From: Advenella sp. FME57
GTDB lineage: Bacteria > Pseudomonadota > Gammaproteobacteria > Burkholderiales > Burkholderiaceae_B
Direction of reading: 5' to 3'
Assembly (NCBI RefSeq): GCF_014897675.1
Contig: NZ_JABUXU010000002.1
Location: forward strand, 248,001-312,000
Length of the DNA stretch: 64,000 bases
Part shown: one piece after another, positions 57,115 through 64,000 of the stretch
Layout: each line of letters begins with the position of its first letter
Position numbering within the stretch: position 1 is the stretch's first letter
Translations under genes and position numbers: made by a program
Notes under the pieces: model-generated
Told to the model about the DNA's origin: nothing
The model's database searches: none
What the model saw: the letters and a program-made list of their open reading frames with translations, nothing else

Positions 57115-58614
57115 ATGAATGAATCAGACAAAAAGCCCGCTTCCGGATCTACCACAGGCGCTGGCGCGCCCGCGCAAAGCGATCGCAACTCGCTTACTGT
57201 CGGACCTAACGGGCCAATTTTGCTTCACGACGTCCATTTTCTTGAGCAAATGGCACACTTTAATCGCGAAAAAGTGCCGGAGCGTCAGCCACATGCAAAG
57301 GGGGCCGGTGCATTTGGCGAGTTCGAAACGACGGAAGACGTCTCTGCATACACAAAAGCCGCAGTTTTTCAAAAAGGCTGTAAGACCGAGATGCTGGCGC
57401 GGTTCTCTACCGTGGCCGGGGAAGCAGGCAGTCCTGATACGTGGCGCGACGTGCGCGGCTTCTCCCTGAAGTTCTACACAGACGAGGGTAACTACGATCT
57501 GGTGGGCAACAATACCCCGGTCTTTTTTGTGCGCGATCCGATGAAATTCCCGCACTTTATTCGCAGCCAGAAACGGTTGCCCGATTCCGGATTGCGCGAC
57601 AATCATATGCAGTGGGACTTCTGGACCAGCAACCCTGAAACAGCGCATCAGGTCACCTATCTGATGGGCGAACGTGGCCTGCCGCGTACCTGGCGTCATA
57701 TGAACGGTTACGGTTCACATACCTATATGTGGATCAACGCCGCGGGTGAAAAATTCTGGGTCAAATATCATTTCCATACAAACCAGGGAATGGCGTTTTT
57801 CAGTAACGAGCAAGCCTCTGCAATGGCGGGTAAAGATGCCGATTTTCACAGGCGTGACCTGTTTGATGCCATTGCCCGCGGCGAGCATCCAAGCTGGGTG
57901 CTGTCGGTGCAGATCATGCCTTATGCCGATGCCGGCAAGTACCGTTTCAATCCCTTTGATCTGACCAAAACCTGGTCGCACAAAGATTATCCGTTGATCA
58001 AGGTCGGTACGATGACACTGAACCGCAATCCCGAGAACTTTTTTGCACAGATCGAACAGGCTGCGTTTTCGCCTGGCAACGTGGTTCCGGGTATCGGCCT
58101 GTCTCCGGACAAAATGCTGCTGGGACGTGCCTTTGCGTACAACGATGCGCAGCGCAATCGCATCGGCACCAATTTCCATCAGTTGCCGGTGAACCGTCCC
58201 AAAGTTCCTGTCAATACCTATATGTTCGATGGTCAGATGGCTTATGAGCACAGTGGTAATGCGCCCGTTTACGCGCCCAACAGTGCCGGACGTGACTGGG
58301 CCGACAGTACCGGGAAAATGGACGACGGTTGGGAAACAGATGGCGATATGGTTCGGCAAGCCTATTCGCTGCATGCCGACGATGATGATTTCGGCCAGCC
58401 CGGCACGCTCGTCCGCCACGTCTTCAATGATGAGCAACGCAACAAGCTGATAGAACAGGTGGCCGGCAGCTTGCTGGGCGGTGTACGTAGCCCGGTCCTG
58501 GAACGTGCCTTCGACTACTGGAAGCGTATTGACGCGGACGTTGGACGTCGCATTGAAGAAAAAGTGCGTGCAGGCAATGCACCCGAGCCGGCTACCGGTG
58601 AAGGCGAAGCCTGA
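57115..58614 (+). CDS. Monofunctional haem catalase (small-subunit, clade 3 type)
   Basis: It breaks down hydrogen peroxide. The 499-residue protein shows the distal His60 in [13 protein letters not shown], the Asn in [14 protein letters not shown], and the proximal haem ligand Tyr at about residue 342 in [15 protein letters not shown]. The ATG at 57115 lies nine bases after AGGAG. The length is typical of small-subunit catalases and there is no C-terminal flavodoxin-like domain. No signal peptide is seen, so it is cytoplasmic. Confidence 0.96.
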   Translation: MNESDKKPASGSTTGAGAPAQSDRNSLTVGPNGPILLHDVHFLEQMAHFNREKVPERQPHAKGAGAFGEFETTEDVSAYTKAAVFQKGCKTEMLARFSTVAGEAGSPDTWRDVRGFSLKFYTDEGNYDLVGNNTPVFFVRDPMKFPHFIRSQKRLPDSGLRDNHMQWDFWTSNPETAHQVTYLMGERGLPRTWRHMNGYGSHTYMWINAAGEKFWVKYHFHTNQGMAFFSNEQASAMAGKDADFHRRDLFDAIARGEHPSWVLSVQIMPYADAGKYRFNPFDLTKTWSHKDYPLIKVGTMTLNRNPENFFAQIEQAAFSPGNVVPGIGLSPDKMLLGRAFAYNDAQRNRIGTNFHQLPVNRPKVPVNTYMFDGQMAYEHSGNAPVYAPNSAGRDWADSTGKMDDGWETDGDMVRQAYSLHADDDDFGQPGTLVRHVFNDEQRNKLIEQVAGSLLGGVRSPVLERAFDYWKRIDADVGRRIEEKVRAGNAPEPATGEGEA

Positions 58615-58771
58615 CCTGCGATGCACCGGCTCGCGCGCGAGCGCCCAAATGCGCCTGACTTAAGTGACTGGCGTAAATTACTGGCTTAAGCAATGATTTA
58701 AGTGATGAGCTTATTCGATATGTTTTAGCGATGTGATTAAGCGGGACAAAGGCGAGTTAAAAAAGGCCCTG

Positions 58772-58820
58772 GAGCGTTGAATGCCAACTGTAATGGTTGA
58801 TATTTCAACGCTCTTTTTTT
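58772..58820 (+). terminator. Intrinsic terminator downstream of the catalase gene
   Basis: GAGCGTTGAA and TTCAACGCTC form a perfect 10-bp stem with an inner CAAC/GTTG stem, followed by seven T. It stands 158 bases after the catalase stop, leaving an unusually long 3' untranslated region. Confidence 0.85.
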
Positions 58821-59004
58821 GCCAGCAGTTTTGATCATCGGTACACAATTGTGTTGTGCCCGCCATCATAAACGCAGCCCCACTGCCGGTGATTTCGGCT
58901 TGACAGCGTTGCTGGCGTATGCCCGCATCACCTGTGCACGACACGTGCCCAAGCTTAATGGTATAACCGTTTATTACGCAGGTTTATTCTTTAAGGGGTG
59001 GACG

Positions 59005-59913
59005 ATGGATTTGCGGCAGATTGAGTGCTTTATTTGTGTAGCCGAATTAGGCAGCTTTACGCAGGCGGCGATGGTGCTTGGTGTAGGGCAGCCTGCGCTT
59101 AGCCGGCAGGTCAGAGGCCTGGAGGTAGAGCTCAGGCAGACCTTGTTCTACCGCAATGGGCGCGGTGTCTGTCTTACCGAAGCAGGTAAACGGTTGCTGG
59201 CACACGGACGGACCATCCAGATGCAATTTGAGCATGCCCGTCATGATGTAGAAGACGCCAGAGGCTGTGCACTTGGACGTGTGACGATTGGCCTTCCTTA
59301 CGCCGCAGCCCGGGCACTAAGCATTCCTTTTATCAAGTCATTCAGAGAGCAATATCCGAAAGCCAACCTATGCATCACTGAAGGGTTGACTATCCATCTA
59401 TACGAATGGCTACAAGCAGGGCGGATTGATATTGCCTTGTTGCATGATCCGATACCGTCACCAAGTCTTGATTTATGCCCGGTTCGCAAGGATAACCTCC
59501 TTTTGCTTGCATACAAGGACAGGGAGGCGTCGGACATCGGTCCATCGATATCCTTGCGTAAAGTGGCAGGCTTGCCGCTCATCATCCCTTGCCGACCGCA
59601 CCCGCTGCGCATGATGGTTGAAACTCGGCTGGCTGCCATGCAGCTTAAGCCCAATATTGCGCTTGAGATCGACGCAGTAGCGACGATCGTTAAGCTAGTC
59701 TCTCAGAACGAGGGATACGCCATAGCGACGGATCACGCCGTGGCAATCAGCGACGCTAAGGACCATCTGCACATGCGTCGCATCATCGCACCGCGTATGA
59801 TCAGCACACTGGCTTTGGCTACCTCGGCGGATCGGCCACGCACCACGCTGGTGGTCCGCACCTGTGAACTGTTGCAGCAAGTTGTGGGCAGCCACTCTCG
59901 AGGTACTCGCTAA
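59005..59913 (+). CDS. LysR-family transcriptional regulator
   Basis: A 302-residue regulator with HTH MDLRQIECFICVAELGSF / AAMVLGVGQPALSRQVRGLE and a standard effector domain. The ATG 59005 follows AAGGGG; a longer frame from 58819 overlaps the upstream terminator and is rejected. The next gene in the same direction, 215 bases on, is a Bug receptor followed by the LigJ-type hydratase; LysR is the likely controller of that pair. Confidence 0.9.
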   Translation: MDLRQIECFICVAELGSFTQAAMVLGVGQPALSRQVRGLEVELRQTLFYRNGRGVCLTEAGKRLLAHGRTIQMQFEHARHDVEDARGCALGRVTIGLPYAAARALSIPFIKSFREQYPKANLCITEGLTIHLYEWLQAGRIDIALLHDPIPSPSLDLCPVRKDNLLLLAYKDREASDIGPSISLRKVAGLPLIIPCRPHPLRMMVETRLAAMQLKPNIALEIDAVATIVKLVSQNEGYAIATDHAVAISDAKDHLHMRRIIAPRMISTLALATSADRPRTTLVVRTCELLQQVVGSHSRGTR

Positions 59914-60128
59914 GATCATGGCAATGTCTTGTTGTCCCCGCTGCATGAGGGGCTCAACTGCACGGGTTCAGATATGTATTTAAGGAATATCAGCTAGTCG
60001 GAAATGCTTCTGTTAATTAAAACGAAGAACTATTAGCATGGCCCGGTGGTAGGAAAAATAATTGCTTCGCCACAGACCTGATGGCAGTGATAACGCCAAT
60101 CATCATAAAAATTGCAGGAGACAAGCTC

Positions 60129-61112
60129 ATGAAACACATAACCAAACAGATAGTCAGGAAATTTTTCATTTGCGCCATTGCGGCTCTTAGTGTCATTAGC
60201 GTGCCGGTCAACGCGGCTTATCCAGAAAAACCGATTACATTAGTTGTTCCCTTTCCCCCCGGAGGGGCCGTCGATACGCTAGGCCGGATTTTTGCCGACA
60301 GTATCAATGCCCAGACCGGCAAGCCCGTGATCGTGGAGAACCGGGCGGGAGCCAATGGCAATATTGGGACCGAGGCAGTGGTAAGGGCTGCAGCTGACGG
60401 TTATACAGTGCTGATTGGCGCCAATGGCCTGGCAACCAATCCGGCGGTGTATCCCAAACGGGCATTTAACGAGGTCAGAGATCTTGCTCCGGTCGCTTAT
60501 GTAGGCTATGCACCGTTGATTCTTGTCGTCGCCCGCAATTCACCGTACACGACTTTTGCTGAGCTGTTGAACGAGGCCAAGGCTAAGCCGGGTGCCGTGT
60601 CTTTTGCCACCTCCGGCAGTGGAAGTGCCCCCCATCTGGCCTCTGAGCTGCTTAAGATAACGACCGATACCGACATGCTGCACGTTCCCTACAAGGGAGG
60701 CGCACCAGCTAAACTTGATCTGGTTTCAGGCCGGGTTTCTTTTATGTTTCTCAATCCTCTGGAGGCGGTGCCCCAGGTGGAAAGCAAAAAATTGCGCGCT
60801 TTGATGGTTGACAATGATAAACGCATTGCGCAATTGCCGGATGTTCCTACAGCCAAGGAGCTTGGGTATTCCGATCTTGAAGCAAAAGTCTGGTGGGGGT
60901 TCGCGGTGCCCAAAGCGACTGCACCTGAAATTATCCAGACGCTTAATACATATATCAACACCGCCCTGAAAGACCCCGCGGTCCAAAGCAAGCTGGAGAA
61001 AATGGCGATTGAAATTGGTGGCGGAACGGTCGAGCAGTTCAATACGTTTTATCTTGAACAGGTAGACAAATGGGAGAAGGTAGTAGAAAAGGCGAACCTT
61101 CGCGCCAACTGA
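60129..61112 (+). CDS. Bug-family substrate-binding protein
   Basis: 327 residues; signal peptide core FFICAIAALSVISVPVNA, mature part from AYPEKPITL. Ligand loop VVPFPPGGAVDTLGR, then VIVENRAGANGNIG and HVPYKGGAPA. GGAG lies eight bases before ATG 60129. The gene is followed after 69 bases by the LigJ-type hydratase, so the ligand may be a tricarboxylate or aromatic acid of that pathway. Confidence 0.92.
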   Translation: MKHITKQIVRKFFICAIAALSVISVPVNAAYPEKPITLVVPFPPGGAVDTLGRIFADSINAQTGKPVIVENRAGANGNIGTEAVVRAAADGYTVLIGANGLATNPAVYPKRAFNEVRDLAPVAYVGYAPLILVVARNSPYTTFAELLNEAKAKPGAVSFATSGSGSAPHLASELLKITTDTDMLHVPYKGGAPAKLDLVSGRVSFMFLNPLEAVPQVESKKLRALMVDNDKRIAQLPDVPTAKELGYSDLEAKVWWGFAVPKATAPEIIQTLNTYINTALKDPAVQSKLEKMAIEIGGGTVEQFNTFYLEQVDKWEKVVEKANLRAN

Positions 61113-61181
61113 TACTGAATCCAATCAACCGCCTGCAAACGAAGCGACTTGCCTGGCATTGCATAAAAAATGGGATGGGGA

Positions 61182-62213
61182 ATGATTATTGATTGCCACG
61201 GACACTATACGACAGCGCCCAAAGCGCTTGAAGATTTCAGGAAATGCCAGATCGCCATGCTGGCCGAAGATTTTGGCGGCGAGTGCAGACGAATGCGTCA
61301 TATTACCGATGACCAGATTCGCGAGTCCCTGGAGGAAAACCAGTTGCGTATTCAGCAAGAGCGTGGGGTCGATCTGACCTTATTTTCTCCACGTGCCGGT
61401 GGTATGGCGCATCATATAGGTGACGCGCGCAGCAGTGAGATTTGGACACGGCATTGCAATGATTTGATTCATCGCGCAGTACGCCTGTTCCCGACCAGGC
61501 TGGCCGGTGTCTGTCAATTGCCGCAATCGCCAGGCGTAAGCACTGGCAATTGTGTATCTGAACTTGTACGGTGTGTGCAGGAACTGGGGTTCGTCGGCTG
61601 CAATATTAATCCTGATCCCACTGATGGCTATTGGACCGATCCGCCGTTGACCACACGTCATTGGTACCCGCTTTTTGAAAAAATGGTTGAACTTGATGTT
61701 CCCGGCATGATTCATACCAGTTGCTCCTGCAATCCCAATTTCCATTTTACCGGAGCACATTATCTGAATGGAGATACAACGGCTTTCATGCAGTTTGTCG
61801 AATCGGATCTGTTTCGTGATTTTCCTACGCTCAAATTGATTATCCCGCATGGAGGCGGGGCCGTGCCATATCATTGGGGGCGTTATCGCGGTCTTGCCCA
61901 GAACATGGGCAGACCGCCATTGCATACACTGCTTGAAAACGTGTTCTTTGATACTTGCGTTTACCATCAGCCTGGCATCGAGTTGCTATTGAACGTCATA
62001 CCGCATGAAAATATCTTGTTTGCATCGGAAATTATTGGTGCAGTCAAGGGCGTGGATCCGCAAACCGGTTTTAACTATGACGACACGAAACGCTATATCG
62101 ATGCCGTTGATTGGCTTACGCCTGATGCACGAAAGCTAATCATGAGCGGCAATGCCTTGCGGGTGTTCAGCCGGTTACACAAGCAACTGGAGATCCAACA
62201 GGGCAGTGCATAG
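61182..62213 (+). CDS. ligJ: 4-oxalomesaconate hydratase-type amidohydrolase (LigJ family)
   Basis: LigJ hydrates 4-oxalomesaconate to 4-carboxy-4-hydroxy-2-oxoadipate in the protocatechuate 4,5-cleavage and gallate routes. The 343-residue protein starts MIIDCHGHYTTAPKALEDF with the metal-binding His6-x-His8, and continues with FSPRAGGMAHHIGD, PQSPGVSTGNC, NINPDPTDGYWTDPPLT, HYLNGDTTAFMQF, IPHGGGAVPYHWGRYRG and FDTCVYHQPG. These agree along the whole length with the Sphingobium LigJ sequence as I remember it. The other lig genes are not adjacent. GGGATGGGG supports ATG 61182 or ATG 61170. Confidence 0.88.
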   Translation: MIIDCHGHYTTAPKALEDFRKCQIAMLAEDFGGECRRMRHITDDQIRESLEENQLRIQQERGVDLTLFSPRAGGMAHHIGDARSSEIWTRHCNDLIHRAVRLFPTRLAGVCQLPQSPGVSTGNCVSELVRCVQELGFVGCNINPDPTDGYWTDPPLTTRHWYPLFEKMVELDVPGMIHTSCSCNPNFHFTGAHYLNGDTTAFMQFVESDLFRDFPTLKLIIPHGGGAVPYHWGRYRGLAQNMGRPPLHTLLENVFFDTCVYHQPGIELLLNVIPHENILFASEIIGAVKGVDPQTGFNYDDTKRYIDAVDWLTPDARKLIMSGNALRVFSRLHKQLEIQQGSA

Positions 62214-62242
62214 CAGCCCAATAATGCTGCAGTATATGGCGC

Positions 62243-63136
62243 TCATGTACGAACCGACATATCCGAGGCCAGCGCCCGGAATCTGGAGGTGGCCATCGAT
62301 TCGGTTTCCTGCCTGTATACCAATCCGTAGCCAATGCGCTTGACGGTCGATTCATCTTCAAGCCGTTTGTAGATGATGCGATAGCGGTTGATATTCTCCA
62401 TCACTGACGGCACCAGGGCCAGACCAAAATTGCTTTCGACCAGCGATAGGACCGTCTGCACCTGTACGGCAACCTGGGATACCTTTGGCGAGAAGCCGGC
62501 CGACTGGCATGCGGCCATCATCGCATAATGCAGGCCGCGAGCATGCTCGGACGAATAGACGATGAACGGGGTGTCGGCCAGATCGCTCAGCCGTACCGGC
62601 TGGTTGGCCAATGCGTGCCCCTCGGGCAGCGCCAGAATGAAATGATCGTTCTCCAGAATTTGCATATTGACATCGGCGCTGGCCAATATCGGGGTCCTGA
62701 TAAGCCCGATATCGAGCTTGCCCGAACTGACAGCTTGCACGATTTGTGTCGAGGTAGCTTCGCTGAAAGAGAGCGAAATTTTGGGATATGACGTACGAAA
62801 TGCCGATACCAGCTTCTGAAACAACTGCTGGGTGGTCGAGCCAACTATGCCGATACGCAAAGAGCCGTTGGTGCCCTCGCGGATTTCAAGTGCCGTTTGT
62901 TCCACTTGCTCGGCAGCCTGCAAAAGACGGATCGACAGCGGCAGAATGTGGGCGCCTTCTTCTGTGAGCGACACGCCTTTGGGATTGCGATGAAACAGCG
63001 TAAGCCCCAGTTCGGCTTCGAGTTTCTGGATAGAGACCGAAAGCGGGGGCTGGGCAATATGCAATTTTTCGGCTGCCTTGTGAAAGTTCAGCGTTTCGGC
63101 TAGCACGACAAAATGTCTGATACGGCGCAGTTCCAA
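62243..63136 (-). CDS. LysR-family transcriptional regulator
   Basis: A 297-residue regulator with HTH ELRRIRHFVVLAETLNFHKAAE (split) and QPPLSVSIQKLEAELG, then a wing with FHRNPKGVSLTEEG, typical of the BenM/CatR-like branch that controls aromatic catabolism. TTG 63136 has AGGA eight bases upstream and gives the usual LysR N-terminus; an ATG 16 codons earlier would add unusual residues. It ends 29 bases after the LigJ gene, converging with it, and starts near the truncated Bug gene. Confidence 0.88.
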   Translation of the reverse strand: MELRRIRHFVVLAETLNFHKAAEKLHIAQPPLSVSIQKLEAELGLTLFHRNPKGVSLTEEGAHILPLSIRLLQAAEQVEQTALEIREGTNGSLRIGIVGSTTQQLFQKLVSAFRTSYPKISLSFSEATSTQIVQAVSSGKLDIGLIRTPILASADVNMQILENDHFILALPEGHALANQPVRLSDLADTPFIVYSSEHARGLHYAMMAACQSAGFSPKVSQVAVQVQTVLSLVESNFGLALVPSVMENINRYRIIYKRLEDESTVKRIGYGLVYRQETESMATSRFRALASDMSVRT

Positions 63137-63250
63137 TTTGAATATCCTGATAATCGCATACGTAGGGGTGTTGCCGGTACGCATTACCGGAACAGTCTGA
63201 CCGATTTTATCAAGCTTGGCAGGACTATGGCTGATGCTGCGCCGGCAAGC

Positions 63251-64000
63251 TTACTGTTTGGCAATGCCCGCACGTGCTGCCGCCTTGGACCAGCGCTCAA
63301 TTTCGGTGCGCTGAAAGCGGGCCAGATCACCCGAGTCGCCGGGGAAGGCTTCCCAGTTTATTTTCGCCAGAAAAGCTTTGGCATCGTCAGTTCGATAAAT
63401 GTCCTCCAGCGTTTTGCTTAGCAGGTCGCGCACATTCTCGGTTAAGCCGGCGGGGCCGAAAGCCGCTGTCCAGTTGACCATGTAATAGTCCGTATAGCCC
63501 AGTTCCTTCAGGGTGGGAATGGATGGGGCCGTGGCCAGGCGATCGGTGCCGGTGACGGCAATGATTTTGACTTTGCCTGCGTTGGCCAGCGGCAGTATGG
63601 CGCCATAGTCGGCAAATACAAAATCCACCTGGCCCGAGGCCAGGTCCGTGAGCGCTGGGGATGCGCCCTTATAAGGAATTTGTCTGGCGGTAATCTGCGC
63701 CATGGACAGAAATAATTCAGTGGCAATTCGATAGGAAGCGCTGCCGCTACCATAGTTCATTTTTCCGGGATGTTTTTTGGCATACTCGAGCAATTGCGGA
63801 ATCGATGAATAAGGTGCAGAGGCATTGACGGCCACGCCCATTGCTCCAAAGCTGAGTTTGGCCAGCGGTGTCAGGCCCTTGACGGGGTCATAGGGCAGGG
63901 ACTTGAACATCGCTACATTGGTGGCAACGGGCGAGTTGCTGGCAAACAGCAGGGTATAACCATCCGGCTTTGCACTGGCAACGGCTTCGGCGGCGATGAA
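63251..64000 (-). CDS. Bug-family substrate-binding protein (5' end cut by the window)
   Basis: The frame is open to the right end of the window, so the signal peptide and about 80 residues are missing. The visible part carries AKPDGYTLLFASNSP, LPYDPVKGLTPLAKL, the KMNYGSGSASYRIA helix region, a QIPYKGASPALTDLASGQ motif and a C-terminal FQRTEIERWSKAAARAG. It is the sixth Bug gene of the window and is transcribed in the same direction as the LysR gene, 115 bases upstream of it. Confidence 0.9.
   Translation of the reverse strand, partial: FIAAEAVASAKPDGYTLLFASNSPVATNVAMFKSLPYDPVKGLTPLAKLSFGAMGVAVNASAPYSSIPQLLEYAKKHPGKMNYGSGSASYRIATELFLSMAQITARQIPYKGASPALTDLASGQVDFVFADYGAILPLANAGKVKIIAVTGTDRLATAPSIPTLKELGYTDYYMVNWTAAFGPAGLTENVRDLLSKTLEDIYRTDDAKAFLAKINWEAFPGDSGDLARFQRTEIERWSKAAARAGIAKQ

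Overview
The window looks like chromosomal DNA of a betaproteobacterium of the family Alcaligenaceae (Bordetella/Achromobacter/Advenella type). This is inferred from three things. There are many solitary Bug-type periplasmic binding proteins (six here). Core gene blocks occur in the order I know from Bordetella relatives (dapA-bamC; TPR protein-PPIase-lpxH beside cysS-glycosylase-accA-tilS). The base composition, judged by eye at roughly the mid-50s percent G+C, is lower than in Bordetella and closer to Advenella. No rRNA, phage, CRISPR array or complete insertion sequence is visible.

Layout. 1-2 kb: end of a tctB-tctA tripartite tricarboxylate transporter operon and its terminator. 2.2-9.2 kb: housekeeping genes, with tRNA-Arg(UCU), a YciO-like protein, dapA, bamC, then roxA and mutS on the minus strand. 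9.2-10.3 kb: a gene-poor, partly AT-rich gap with the tail of a decayed dihydrodipicolinate-synthase-family gene and two palindromes. 10.3-13.6 kb: ehuBCDA, an ectoine/hydroxyectoine ABC importer without adjacent ectoine-degradation genes. 13.7-22 kb: pncA, a 2-hydroxyacid dehydrogenase, an AEC permease and amn on the minus strand, then mscS, trmJ, suhB and uppP. 22-33.2 kb: an acyl-CoA catabolic region with MaoC hydratase, SDR dehydrogenase, LysR regulator, a small ribbon-helix-helix protein, three Bug proteins, a two-subunit CoA transferase, a thiolase-like protein with its DUF35 partner, and a PaaG-like isomerase. 33.3-41 kb: a second core block (lpxH, PPIase, TPR protein, cysS, HhH glycosylase, accA, tilS, GST). 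41-48 kb: LysR, class II aldolase, MFS permease, GntR regulator, Rieske oxygenase and its reductase, which look like an aromatic-acid module. 48-52.9 kb: a Bug protein, enoyl-CoA hydratase and NDP-forming acyl-CoA synthetase operon divergent from an IclR regulator. 53-58.8 kb: small accessory enzymes, an MFS permease, a glutathionyl-hydroquinone reductase and a catalase. 59-64 kb: LysR, Bug, a LigJ-type 4-oxalomesaconate hydratase, a second LysR and a Bug gene cut by the window end.

The accessory part repeats one design: a regulator, a periplasmic Bug receptor and a few CoA- or ring-cleavage enzymes, with little permease capacity beside them (only the TctAB pair at the left edge). The most interesting candidates are the thiolase/DUF35/CoA-transferase region, the LigJ module that lacks the rest of its pathway, clear palindromic operators in front of the GntR, IclR, RHH and ehu genes, and a peptidyl-prolyl isomerase gene that appears able to make both an exported and a cytoplasmic form. 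Start codons were chosen from ribosome-binding sites and family lengths; no database search was possible.
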